Origin: an uncultured Saprospiraceae bacterium
GTDB taxonomy: Bacteria > Bacteroidota > Bacteroidia > Chitinophagales > Saprospiraceae
DNA length: 41,566 nt
Reading direction: 5' to 3'
Assembly: GCA_938001865.1 (NCBI GenBank)
Contig: CALLAW010000050.1
Location: 1-41,566 of the forward strand
The position numbers were made by a program, and so were the translations under genes. Shown here piece after piece: positions 17,499-26,490 of the stretch; within the stretch, counting starts at the first letter, position 1, and the number at the start of each line of letters is the position of its first letter. Below the pieces are notes generated by a model that did not search any database, was not told the origin of the DNA, and saw nothing but the letters and a program-made list of their open reading frames with translations.

Positions 17499-19853
17499 AT
17501 GTATCGCTTAGTCCTTCTATTTTTAGTCCTGTTCCCTTTGGGTGCTTCTGCTCAATTTGAGCTCGTAGGAGATGCTGAGGAGATAGGTCCATCTACCTTC
17601 AGAATGACAAAAGATGAATTAAACGAAAATGGATCCGTCTGGCATAAATTGAGACATGATTTCAGGACAGATTTCAGTGTGAAGGGAGAGTTTTACTTTG
17701 GAGATTTTGAAGACGGGGCAGATGGAATCGTGTTTGTCATTCAGGATAATTGTATTGGGTCAGGTGGCTTAGGCTTAGGGATAGGTTATCTCAACTTTCC
17801 AGGCAGATCGATCGGTGTTGAGTTTGATACTTATCAGAATGCAGGTGGTCAGGTCAATGATCCGGTAGATGATCATATAGCTCTCTCTAGAGATGGCAGT
17901 GTCAATCACTTGAATAATCTCATAGGACCTGTCCAGATGCACCCATCACAATCTAATGTCGAAGATGGGAATTGGTACAGTTATGAAATCAGCTATGATG
18001 CCACTTCTGAGAGATTAGATGTGTACTTCGCAGGTGATCTACGACTGTCTTACCAAATTGATGTTGTAGATGATATTTTGGCTGGAGATCCATTTGCATA
18101 CTGGGGATTCACTTCAGCGACAGGAGGGTTTAGTGCTGCTAACTCATTATCTATAGATGAGTTTGATTCATTCGCTATCTCCGATTATCAATTATGTGAT
18201 GACGAAGCAACGATTGAGTTTTCAATCCCATATGACGATATAGAGTTCTCTATTACTCCTATAGATGGAGTGAGTATAGATGGCAATACTGTCCAGATAC
18301 AGACTGAGACTACTACACAATACACTCTTGTATTGCCCGACATCTGTCTTGGGAGTGTGGAGTATGATTTTGCAGTGGAAGTCTCTGAGGTTATTGCTAG
18401 TATTACAAGTGAGAGTATAGGAGAGAATCCAGGCTGTGTATTGAGTAGTGGTAGCATCACTGCGTCTGGAGAGAATGGTACGGAGCCATATACCTATCTT
18501 TGGTCTAATGGTGAGGTAGAGGCATCGATAACTGATCTAGATTTTGATGCTATCTATAGTGTAACAGTTACAGATGCTAACTTCTGCACTGGCGTAGCTG
18601 CATTGGAGACGTTCTCCGATGTGATACTTGTGTCGAGTCAGACTGATATTGCATGTCATGGTGACACTACAGGCTTCATTGGGGTAGCTCCTTCATTTGG
18701 CACTGAACCCTATGAGTATTTTTGGGATTTAGGCGGAGGAAATACCCAAGTGGTGTATAATATTGTCGCCGGAGATTACCAAATTACTGTCGTTGATGGC
18801 AATGGATGTACGGATTCAAAAACTGTAACAATTACTGAACCTGAATCGCCTTTGAGCTTGACTATATTGCAGTCAGGTACCATCGCTTGTGATGAAGTGG
18901 GCACCGTATCTGTATCGGTTGAAGTCGATGGTGGTACTCCACCATACAATATTACTTGGTCTAATGGAGATACTGGTCCCGTAGCGAATAACTTGACTGT
19001 AGGAGAGTATCAAGTGAGTGTGATAGATGACAATAATTGTATGCTGAGTGATGTGGTGCTGGTCACAGTTGAGAGCCCATTCTCTGTAGATGTTATCATT
19101 GAACACATCGTGTGTGCAGATCAGCTGACAGGTGCATTGACTCTCGAGTTGACTGGTACATCTCCACCTTATCAATATTCCATAGACAATGGGATGACTA
19201 CCCAATTAGACAATACATTTGATAACTTACCGCCTGGAGCATATACCATCCTTATAGAAGATGCTGAAGGTTGTACGGTGACTATAGATACAACGATTGC
19301 TGAGTTGACAGTCACTACAGCATTCTCCGCTGGTAGCGATCAGGTAATCTCGCCAGGTGAGTCTATCGTCTCAGATGCATTCGTTGGGACACCTCTATCC
19401 ATCACGGAGATACAGTGGACACCCAGCAGTAGTATCACTTGTAGTGATTGTATCAACCCTACATTTAGCTCGACTGTCACTACACTATATACGATGACAG
19501 TGATAGATAGCAATGGGTGCATCCTTACAGATGACGTGCTGATTACAGTTGACGATGGAGACTTCAGTGTCTTTATCCCCAATATCATCGCACCGTCTTC
19601 TGGAGGTGTTGGGAGCAATTTTCAACTCTATGGAGATGCCAAGTTAGCACTTATCTCTCGGGTAGCAATCTACGATAGATGGGGCAATCTTGTCTATAGT
19701 GCTAAGGATCAAGACCCAGATAGCTACCAAGGTTGGGACGGGACGTTCGGAGGTGATCCAGTAGAGGTAGGAGTCTATGTCTACATGTTTGAAATAGAAC
19801 TCACTAATGGTCAACTCCATAACTTCTCAGGTGATGTGATGGTAGTCCGCTAA
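17499..19853 (+). CDS. T9SS type B cargo with L-type lectin domain and SprB repeats
   Basis: A 784-residue surface protein. The start is the ATG at 17499, which opens into a signal peptide (MYRLVLLFLVLFPLGASAQ); the frame continues upstream only to a TTG at 17469. Residues about 20-220 form a bacterial L-type (legume-like) lectin domain: FELVGDAEEIG, the GADGIVFVIQDN strand, GIGYLNFPGRSIGVEFDTYQ and WYSYEISYDATSERLDVYF. Residues about 300-610 hold four SprB-like repeats (for example EPYTYLWSNG, TPPYNITWSNGDTG, SPPYQYSIDNG). The last ~95 residues (starting FSVFIPNIIAPSS, with VAIYDRWGNLVYS and WDGTFGG) are the gliding-motility-associated C-terminal domain that targets proteins to T9SS. It probably binds glycans at the cell surface. 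It stands alone between a terminator and rnpB. Confidence 0.93.
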   Translation: MYRLVLLFLVLFPLGASAQFELVGDAEEIGPSTFRMTKDELNENGSVWHKLRHDFRTDFSVKGEFYFGDFEDGADGIVFVIQDNCIGSGGLGLGIGYLNFPGRSIGVEFDTYQNAGGQVNDPVDDHIALSRDGSVNHLNNLIGPVQMHPSQSNVEDGNWYSYEISYDATSERLDVYFAGDLRLSYQIDVVDDILAGDPFAYWGFTSATGGFSAANSLSIDEFDSFAISDYQLCDDEATIEFSIPYDDIEFSITPIDGVSIDGNTVQIQTETTTQYTLVLPDICLGSVEYDFAVEVSEVIASITSESIGENPGCVLSSGSITASGENGTEPYTYLWSNGEVEASITDLDFDAIYSVTVTDANFCTGVAALETFSDVILVSSQTDIACHGDTTGFIGVAPSFGTEPYEYFWDLGGGNTQVVYNIVAGDYQITVVDGNGCTDSKTVTITEPESPLSLTILQSGTIACDEVGTVSVSVEVDGGTPPYNITWSNGDTGPVANNLTVGEYQVSVIDDNNCMLSDVVLVTVESPFSVDVIIEHIVCADQLTGALTLELTGTSPPYQYSIDNGMTTQLDNTFDNLPPGAYTILIEDAEGCTVTIDTTIAELTVTTAFSAGSDQVISPGESIVSDAFVGTPLSITEIQWTPSSSITCSDCINPTFSSTVTTLYTMTVIDSNGCILTDDVLITVDDGDFSVFIPNIIAPSSGGVGSNFQLYGDAKLALISRVAIYDRWGNLVYSAKDQDPDSYQGWDGTFGGDPVEVGVYVYMFEIELTNGQLHNFSGDVMVVR

Positions 19854-19911
19854 CTGTATGCGATATCTTACTAATCTCTTTTTCTTAGCTATCTCGCAAT
19901 TGAATATACAC

Positions 19912-19919
19912 TACATTTG
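19912..19919 (+). promoter_or_regulatory. -7 box of the rnpB promoter
   Basis: TACATTTG is a full match to TAnnTTTG and ends six bases before the first base of the RNase P RNA (19925), exactly where a -7 box should be. A clear -33 TTTG is not visible at the usual spacing. Confidence 0.65.
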
Positions 19920-19924
19920 TACTT

Positions 19925-20316
19925 GATACATGGGAGTCTACCGCTGCTATTCGATACAGAGTAGTGGAGGAAAGTCCGGACAACGTAGAGCACCACGCTA
20001 TCTAACGGATAGGCTACTATCGAGAGATTGGTAGTAGACAGAAAGTGTCACAGAAAGGGAAACCGCCTCGATTCGTCGAGGTAAGGGTGAAAATGTGAGG
20101 TAAGAGCTCACGCATCTCTGTAGCGATACAGCGATGTGATAAACCTCGTGGGTTGCAATGTCAAGTATATCTTACTCAAATACACTTTGCTCGAGTGTTT
20201 TCTCATCACTTTGGTGATCTGAAAGGTAAGAAGGGTAGGCAGCTAGAGTCAGTGAGTGATCACTGACCCAGATAAATGGTAGACTTAAACACAGAATCCG
20301 GCTTATCCCATGTATC
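19925..20316 (+). ncRNA. rnpB: RNase P RNA (class A)
   Basis: The catalytic RNA of RNase P, which removes 5' leaders from tRNA precursors. The ends pair to form helix P1: GATACATGGGA at 19925-19935 with TCCCATGTATC at 20306-20316. The conserved core is present: GAGGAAAGTCCGGAC at about 19968-19982, ACAGAAAGGGAAACCGCC near 20050-20070, the GGTAAGGGTGAAA block near 20080-20093, and the 3' ACAGAATCCGGCTTA near 20291-20305. The size of about 390 nt is usual. P1 is followed directly by eight T (20317-20324), so the terminal helix probably doubles as terminator. Confidence 0.95.
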
Positions 20317-20324
20317 TTTTTTTT
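20306..20324 (+). terminator. Terminator at the 3' end of rnpB
   Basis: The 3' arm of helix P1 is followed without a gap by a run of eight T, as expected for transcript release at the end of the RNA. The partner arm is 370 nt upstream, so release may depend on the folded RNA. Confidence 0.5.
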
Positions 20325-20488
20325 ATCTACAGATGGTTGATTTCTGCTTTGATCGCTTTTGATGTCTCTTGATTAGCTCTCACTAGAGAATATGTTAGAT
20401 GCTCCACTGTCGAGACTGTAAAGAGGTAATAGAGTTATGGTAATATGGAGAGTGGGTCTGATTGTATACTACGCTTTGTGATCTAAAA

Positions 20489-22564
20489 TCAATCAACCCA
20501 CGTAGGCAGTGTAAAGTGAAATGTCGATCCTTTGTTCTCCTGAACTGTTACCCAGATATCACCCCCATAGTGAGTTACGATTTTTTTGCAAATTGCAAGA
20601 CCAATCCCGTTCCCCGAATTCTTATCAGAAGAGCTGAAGAGATCGAATAATCTTGGTTGGATATAATCTGGGATACCGCCAGCATTGTCAGATACCATTA
20701 TCTTGAGTTCTCCAGTCTCTTGATGTTCGTAGTCGATCTCTATCCTTGATATATGAATTGTCTTATTGTGGTCGATACTATTTTTGATCAGATTTTGGAA
20801 GAGTTGTATCAGTAGAGACTGGTGGCCGAGGACTCTGGGTAGTTCTTTGTTTATAGTGATGGTGGCATTGGATTCGTCGATTTGAGTGGTGATAAGTGTC
20901 TTGACGATATGTATGATATGATTGAGATCGATTGATTCAGCTTGTGGAAGATTGGTGCCAAGCTTTGAGAGATTGAGTAAGTCATCGATCATCACTGATA
21001 ACTGATGAGTACCAGTATTGATAAAATTGAGGTACTCGAGTTCTTTATCTGAGAATTTTTCTTTACTCGTCGTGGTGAGTAGATGTGCAAAGGAGCTTGC
21101 CGTACGGATAGGAGCTTTGAGGTCGTGTGCTGCTACAGATGCAAAGTTTTCTAGTAACTTGATGGACTCGTCTTGGTTGTTAAGGGCAGTTTTCAGCTCT
21201 TTATTTTGAATAGATATTGTCTTGTTGAGACTTGATAATGTTTTCTTATTTTGTTGGATATAGTATAGGAGAGTAGAGATGAGGAGTATGAGACACAGTG
21301 AGACGATAAGGATTTGCTGTAATCTTTTTTTCTCATGTTTCCGGTTTAAGATTTCCTTTGTGGTTGCTTCCTTGTAAGTGTTGGCTTCTTCGATGAGTTG
21401 TACGGCTAATTGGAGGTCTGATTGATTATTTGCTTGAGTTCGATCTGTTGACTCATTGAATTTATTAAGAGAGAGATACGCATTTTTATAATCTTTCTGT
21501 TCGGCGTATACGTGAGCAAGTCTTTTTTCTAGATCTGTGTCAGGGACATATGAGCCTATATTCTTTGCCTTAATGTAGTGTTGCTCAGCGAGGTCAAAAT
21601 TGCCAACTTTGGAATGGTAATCTGCTATCCCGAGGTAATTATCATGTATGCCTTTGGTGTCATTCTTCTTGATTGAAAGCTCTAATCCTGTAGTGAAAGA
21701 GTGAATCGCCGAATCCAACTTAGAGTGAGATAATTGGGCATAACCTAGAGTGTAGTAGAGAAAGCCCAGTTCCGTAGAGTCGGCACTGCTGTTACGTGAG
21801 ATTGCTTCATGACAGAGTTGGATAGTCGTCTCGTAATCTTCCATCTGGGAGTAGCTCGAGAGCAGTCCATAATAACTGTAGTTTCTGATACGATTGTACT
21901 TTCTCTGTGTTGCTATTTCTATATTCCTTGTAAAGAGTTTGATGGCCTTTTCATATTCCCCAATTTTGTTGTAAGCCACTCCGAGATCGATACTGTATCT
22001 ATAGTATATCGAGCTTAGTGTGTCAGTGTATGTGAGACCTAGCTCGTAGCTCTGGATGGCAGTAAGGTTATTGCCTTCATTCATGTGATAATAGCCGAGT
22101 AGATTGTAGTAGTATGCTTTGGATGAGTTCTGATCTGAGGATGGGAGGCTAGCCTTGGCTTTATCTAGATAGATGTCAGCATGAGTTGGATTACCAGCAA
22201 TGTATATCCGTTCTGATAGCGTGGTGTAGTAGAGGACTCTATCTAATTTGTCATCGAGATTGGGAGTATATGCTTGGATGAGTGAATCAATAAAATGAGT
22301 CTGATTGCTCTGTGATAGCTTGTATATGAGTATTGCAATCTTGTCCAATCCTTGTGGAGTAGTAGCTGGGCAACATTTCATGACTTGCTCTGCATATCCT
22401 CTAATCGAATCTATCGTCTGCTCCTCTTTATAATATTCAAAAAGTGAAAATGCTAATGGACATTTGATTGAATCTAAGTGAGTATCTGCGAGTTCGTATT
22501 TGAGACTGTCAATGTTGATAGCATGCGCTAGGGAGACACATATACATAAGAGCGATGACATCAT
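20489..22564 (-). CDS. TPR-containing membrane sensor histidine kinase
   Basis: About 691 residues from the ATG at 22564; the frame stays open upstream to a TTG at 22639, and a start a few codons upstream of the ATG would give the signal peptide a basic residue (LLRTLMMSSLLCICVSLAHA), so the start is uncertain. An exported N-terminal region of about 370 residues is built of TPR-like helical repeats (for example AYYYNLLGYYHMNEGNNLTA, YYGLLSSYSQMEDYETTIQL). One membrane helix follows at about 413-436, a coiled coil, then the kinase core: H box VAAHDLKAPIRTASSF with the phospho-His near 480, N box NLIKNSIDH, G1 DNAGGIP and G2 GNGIGLAI. It is paralogous to the next gene upstream. No response regulator lies near. 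The signal is unknown. Confidence 0.88.
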   Translation of the reverse strand: MMSSLLCICVSLAHAINIDSLKYELADTHLDSIKCPLAFSLFEYYKEEQTIDSIRGYAEQVMKCCPATTPQGLDKIAILIYKLSQSNQTHFIDSLIQAYTPNLDDKLDRVLYYTTLSERIYIAGNPTHADIYLDKAKASLPSSDQNSSKAYYYNLLGYYHMNEGNNLTAIQSYELGLTYTDTLSSIYYRYSIDLGVAYNKIGEYEKAIKLFTRNIEIATQRKYNRIRNYSYYGLLSSYSQMEDYETTIQLCHEAISRNSSADSTELGFLYYTLGYAQLSHSKLDSAIHSFTTGLELSIKKNDTKGIHDNYLGIADYHSKVGNFDLAEQHYIKAKNIGSYVPDTDLEKRLAHVYAEQKDYKNAYLSLNKFNESTDRTQANNQSDLQLAVQLIEEANTYKEATTKEILNRKHEKKRLQQILIVSLCLILLISTLLYYIQQNKKTLSSLNKTISIQNKELKTALNNQDESIKLLENFASVAAHDLKAPIRTASSFAHLLTTTSKEKFSDKELEYLNFINTGTHQLSVMIDDLLNLSKLGTNLPQAESIDLNHIIHIVKTLITTQIDESNATITINKELPRVLGHQSLLIQLFQNLIKNSIDHNKTIHISRIEIDYEHQETGELKIMVSDNAGGIPDYIQPRLFDLFSSSDKNSGNGIGLAICKKIVTHYGGDIWVTVQENKGSTFHFTLPTWVD

Positions 22565-22828
22565 TAGTGTCCGCAAGAGAGTGAAATTAGTGTATATTGA
22601 GTCAGATCTCTTCAATAGATTAGGCAACTTTCTACTCAAGGTAAATATTTATGAGGGAATAATTTCTTTTTAATCTTCCAATTTTCAGAATACGCTGAGA
22701 ATGCTCCCTTCATCTCTAACCGATTACAGATGATAATATGGAAGAGCCTTAGTAAAGAAGGAGACTTAGACCTTCTATCTGAGAGATGAGTACTCCAATG
22801 GTGTATCCAACGGAGCTTATGCTTATAG
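22565..22828. other. Spacer between the two TPR kinase genes
   Basis: 264 bp with no gene I can support. On the plus strand a short reading (DEYSNGVSNGAYAYSHETG, about 22775-22835) is reminiscent of a MORN-like repeat but is stopped on both sides. The downstream kinase is therefore probably transcribed from its own promoter, none of which I could define. Confidence 0.3.
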
Positions 22829-24721
22829 TCATGAGACTGGAAGTTCTATGATGAATACTGATCCAATGCCTTCTGTTGAGTCTACCGAGATGTTTCCACC
22901 ATGCAATTCTATGATCTTTTTGCAACTTGCAAGGCCTATCCCTGTGCCATCAGTTTTTTTAATCTTGAGTCTTTTGAACATTTCGAAGATGGAATCTTGC
23001 TGTGCTTGGGGTATGCCAATGCCATTGTCCGATACGGTGATGATCTGTTGATTGCCAGCTGTCTTACAGGTGATATCTATGGTAGGTGGCTGGTCATCTT
23101 TACAGTACATGATTGCATTGACGATAAGATTCTGTATGACGGTAGAGAAGAGGGTGTAGTCACATGTAATCATACAGTCGCAATCCTTGTCAATAGAGAT
23201 GCTTGCTTGAGATTCGTCTAGCTGACTCTTGATCCCATTGGTAGTATCATTGATGAGTTGATTAAGGTTGACATGTGTTTTTTCAAGGTTTTGATCAAGT
23301 GTCGAGTAAGAGAGTAATTCTGTGATGAGGTTGCCCATGTTTTTGGACGAACTCGTAATGATATCTAAGTATTGATTGGCCTCTTCTGACAAGTTTTGGT
23401 CCTTCATCAATCCTGCAAATGATGATATTGTACGCAGTGGAGACTTCAAGTCATGTGATGCAACGTATGCAAATTGCTCCAATGCTTTGTTTTTCTGCTC
23501 GACCTCTTTCAACTGTTTTTGTATTTTGACATTTGAGGTTTCTAGTTTTTGATTGAGCCTCTGGATGTCCGACTTTTGGTTATTTATCTTGAAGAAGAGA
23601 TATGCGAATAAGAATAGTAATCCTAGCAATATGAATAAGTAGATAAGTTGAGTCTTGATAAGGGATTCATCTTCGGCAGTTTCCTTATCCATTATTTTAT
23701 TGCGGATGACGGTTATTTTCTTTTGGTTTGTATTTTGCAATTTCAATTTTGATACGAGTTCTGAGAGTATCAGATTAGTCTTAGAGTCTTCTTGTAGTTC
23801 TGTGAGTGACGAGATGGTTTGTTTGAGTTGTTCTTCTGAGAGCTCTTCACCATTCAAGATTGCATTTTGGAGAGCAGTGAGCTTAGCCTCTTTATTCCCG
23901 AGGCTATCTTGGATAGCTGCTTCAATCAAGTAGTTTTTTCCTAAGAGTAATTTGGTTTTTTGATCATAGTTGATTCTACCATTCTCTAGACTTTTCAGTG
24001 CTTTGGCAAATTGTTTCTTTTCAATGAATAGCTCTGATTCACAGAAGGATAACATGTATTTGCCTTTATGATTTCCTAAGTCGTTCCAGAGAGTTTTAGT
24101 CTTACTTATAAGATCTTCTGATTGGGTTAGTTTACCTTTTTTGAGATTGAGGTAGGCAAGATTTTGGTAGACATAGCCCATCGCCAAGGGATCTAGACCT
24201 TTTGACTCTATTGCTTTATTATAGTATTCCTCTGATTTGGTAAGATCCTCCATTTCGAGATGGAGTAGACCTCTATTCTGATAGATTGATCCGATGATAT
24301 ATTTGTCTGCTGCATTCTCTGCAAAGGTCTCCGCTTTGTCTAAGTGATAGAGTGCAGATTCGTAGTCCTTTTCGATGATCAGTATAAGTGCCGTATACAT
24401 TTGATTGAGGGCAAATTGTTCTGGTCGAGTTTCATTGATGTAGAACTCATCCTCACCCTTGATGAGATATTCTTTTGCTTGTCCGAGATTGGATTGGTCA
24501 TAATGAGCATAACCGATGAAGTTGTATGCAATGAGTAGATCTGCACAATCCAATGATGAATACTCATCAAATAGCAATTTAGCATCAGCGAAATCTAGAT
24601 TAGTCCTTGTAGGAAACCCTATCTTGGCTTCATACGTGGCACATGGATCTTGAGATGATAGCGTGACGACCCAGAAGAGATTGATCACACTGATCCATGC
24701 TATAATTGTTGTTCTGTTCAT
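22829..24721 (-). CDS. TPR-containing membrane sensor histidine kinase (paralogue)
   Basis: About 630 residues from the ATG at 24721, chosen because it opens into the signal peptide MNRTTIIAWISVINLFWVVT; the upstream in-frame ATG at 24784 adds 21 polar residues encoded by a direct-repeat region. The exported part (about 25-340) carries TPR-like pairs (YQNRGLLHLEMEDLTKSEEY, YQNLAYLNLKKGKLTQSEDL). A membrane helix at about 357-380 leads to a coiled coil and a kinase core with H box VASHDLKSPLRTISSF (His near 422), N box NLIVNAIMY, G1 DNGIGIP and G2 GTGIGLAS. This is the common Bacteroidota TPR-kinase layout. It shares strand and layout with the 20489 gene, suggesting an old duplication. No receiver domain in or next to it. 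Confidence 0.9.
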   Translation of the reverse strand: MNRTTIIAWISVINLFWVVTLSSQDPCATYEAKIGFPTRTNLDFADAKLLFDEYSSLDCADLLIAYNFIGYAHYDQSNLGQAKEYLIKGEDEFYINETRPEQFALNQMYTALILIIEKDYESALYHLDKAETFAENAADKYIIGSIYQNRGLLHLEMEDLTKSEEYYNKAIESKGLDPLAMGYVYQNLAYLNLKKGKLTQSEDLISKTKTLWNDLGNHKGKYMLSFCESELFIEKKQFAKALKSLENGRINYDQKTKLLLGKNYLIEAAIQDSLGNKEAKLTALQNAILNGEELSEEQLKQTISSLTELQEDSKTNLILSELVSKLKLQNTNQKKITVIRNKIMDKETAEDESLIKTQLIYLFILLGLLFLFAYLFFKINNQKSDIQRLNQKLETSNVKIQKQLKEVEQKNKALEQFAYVASHDLKSPLRTISSFAGLMKDQNLSEEANQYLDIITSSSKNMGNLITELLSYSTLDQNLEKTHVNLNQLINDTTNGIKSQLDESQASISIDKDCDCMITCDYTLFSTVIQNLIVNAIMYCKDDQPPTIDITCKTAGNQQIITVSDNGIGIPQAQQDSIFEMFKRLKIKKTDGTGIGLASCKKIIELHGGNISVDSTEGIGSVFIIELPVS

Positions 24722-24735
24722 CTTGTTCTGTTCTG

Positions 24736-24766
24736 ATTTACAGTTTACCTGTGATTCACAGTTTAC
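24736..24766. repeat. 14-bp direct repeat upstream of kinase gene
   Basis: GATTTACAGTTTAC (24736-24749) and GATTCACAGTTTAC (24753-24766) differ at one position and are spaced 17 bp start to start, just upstream of the ATG at 24721. Two in-phase-like copies in a 5' region suggest a binding site for a regulator, though the 17-bp spacing is not a full two helical turns. Confidence 0.35.
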
Positions 24767-24948
24767 TGTATCTGAGACATTCAACGTATGTCATATGAGA
24801 TATATTTGCTCATTTGGCTTGATCGATGATTTCGGTACATCTTCGATAAGTGAGTTTACGTGTTTCACGTCATACTCTAGTGATTGCATCTACTGATGTG
24901 TATCTATGATGACTCTTAATAGCTCATCGCAGATCTGATGAGACTTGG

Positions 24949-25746
24949 CTAGAGTTCGTTGAAGTAGACTGATGGATCAGTAAGCAATCCAGTTGTCAAC
25001 TTGTAGTGTTGGGTCTCTCTATAGTCTATGGGAGTAATGCTACCATCGGAGAAGTGCAGGACTTCGCTATCAGGTAGTGCCATCATGATCGGTGAGTGTG
25101 TCGCTATGATGAACTGTGATCCAGTATTATTGACCTTAGACTTGATGAGTGAGAGCAGTGAGAGTTGCCGAGTCGGAGAGAGAGCTGCTTCTGGTTCGTC
25201 GATCAGATAGAGGCCTTTTGCAGTGATCCGTGTCGTGAAGAACTTGAGGAACCCTTCTCCATGTGACATGGCTTCTAAGTCGGTACCATAGCGTTTGATG
25301 AGAGCTTGTTTCTCGCCTTCGATGGCTCCGATTGCAAGTTTGATGTCTCCACCAGTCCATCCGGCTTTGGTCTCCTCGATCTCGGCATCTAGTGCTCTGA
25401 TTTCTGATTTGATCTTCCTCGCAAAACCTATAAAGTCTTCTGCTCTAGTAAAGAATCCGTGCTGAGTCTTGGTCTTATATCTGATACTCAGGTAGTTTGC
25501 CAGATTATTTGCAGCAGCTAGCGAGCTATCATCCTCTAGTCTCATACTCCCTGCTAACGGGACTTCTGTATAGGCTGCGATACCCTCTAAGATGGTAGAC
25601 TTGCCACTTCCATTCTCACCGACTAGGAATGTCACAGACTTAGTAAACTCTATGGACTCGAAGTTTTGAATCATTGGGAGTGTCCATGGAAACTTATCTT
25701 TATCATCCTCTGGGAAGTTGCGTAGTCTGACAGATGTGATAATCAT
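24949..25746 (-). CDS. ABC/AAA-type ATPase, COG3910-like
   Basis: A 265-residue soluble ATPase without membrane segments. Walker A is GENGSGKST at about 43-51; the Walker B and adjoining region is LYLIDEPEAALSPTRQLSLL at about 185-204; the switch His is in FIIATHSPIMMALP near 222. The middle holds an inserted helical region (about 105-160). The overall pattern, including the LRNFPEDDKDKFPWTLP N-terminus, matches small predicted ATPases (COG3910-like) of unknown role. Such proteins are often single genes and sometimes linked to DNA repair or defence, but no partner nuclease lies beside it. The previous gene on this strand ends 207 nt upstream, so it is probably separate from the mvaD unit. Confidence 0.85.
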   Translation of the reverse strand: MIITSVRLRNFPEDDKDKFPWTLPMIQNFESIEFTKSVTFLVGENGSGKSTILEGIAAYTEVPLAGSMRLEDDSSLAAANNLANYLSIRYKTKTQHGFFTRAEDFIGFARKIKSEIRALDAEIEETKAGWTGGDIKLAIGAIEGEKQALIKRYGTDLEAMSHGEGFLKFFTTRITAKGLYLIDEPEAALSPTRQLSLLSLIKSKVNNTGSQFIIATHSPIMMALPDSEVLHFSDGSITPIDYRETQHYKLTTGLLTDPSVYFNEL

Positions 25747-25953
25747 AACCTAATATCTAGATAGTCCATAAATCTCAAAGATAGAGGAGATATTCGGATC
25801 GGAGTTTACACTTGCGTAAATACAATACACGACTGTATCGATGTGATCTAGACAGTTGTGTATGCTAGCGTATGTTGCATAACTTATGTCTTGTCAGGAG
25901 ACAGTATCTCTTAGAGATCAGAGTACATAGGCGTATGCATGGTTTGATCGTAC

Positions 25954-26490
25954 CTACCAGACTTTTTCGAAGTCTGGATTAGTCATCCATTGACTCCATT
26001 TCTTATTGTAAGTATGGACTGCTTTGGTATCATTACCTGCACCATCTTGTAGAGATCTACCAGAGTTAGCCCATTCAAATATGCTTCCATAGAGGTTATA
26101 GACCTTATCAAATCCTTTATCCTTGATGTCTTCTCCGAGTTTTTCGCTTCGATAACCGATACTACAGTAGACTACGATCTTGGCATCTGAGGGGAGATTG
26201 TCCAGTACTTCCCATGCAGGGTCATCATAGCCGATATATTGAGCTCCGGGGATATGACTTGTTTTGTATTCATCCATTTCTCTAGCATCGAAGAGATAGA
26301 GATTAGGGTCGTCTTTGATCTCATCGAGCTCTGTGACACTCATGATGGGCACTGAGAAGTTGAGTAAGCTACTCACTTTATTTTCAAATTTTGGGTCGCC
26401 ACAGTAGTTAGGTTGCTGAGCATACCCTACGAATGGGATGATCAATGCACAGATTGCTAAGAGTCTTCTACTTAAGTTTTTTAGGTCCAT
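25954..26490 (-). CDS. Exported rhodanese-like domain protein
   Basis: About 178 residues from the ATG at 26490, which opens into a signal peptide (LLAICALIIPFVGYAQ); an ATG ten codons upstream is an alternative. The rhodanese fold shows LYLFDAREMDEYKTSHIPGA and the active-site loop VVYCSIGYRSEKL, with the catalytic Cys near residue 109, then the GFDKVYNLYGSIFEW C-terminal part. Rhodaneses move sulfur or act as phosphatase-like or sensor domains; exported single-domain ones in Bacteroidota are of unknown substrate. Its start lies inside the end of mvaD (23-nt overlap), so the two are very likely translationally coupled even though the functions look unrelated. Confidence 0.85.
   Translation of the reverse strand: MDLKNLSRRLLAICALIIPFVGYAQQPNYCGDPKFENKVSSLLNFSVPIMSVTELDEIKDDPNLYLFDAREMDEYKTSHIPGAQYIGYDDPAWEVLDNLPSDAKIVVYCSIGYRSEKLGEDIKDKGFDKVYNLYGSIFEWANSGRSLQDGAGNDTKAVHTYNKKWSQWMTNPDFEKVW

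Noticed and set aside
24949-26490. ATPase plus rhodanese as a possible defence system
   Set aside because: The two genes are separated by about 200 bp, the rhodanese is exported and coupled to mvaD, and no nuclease or other effector is adjacent.
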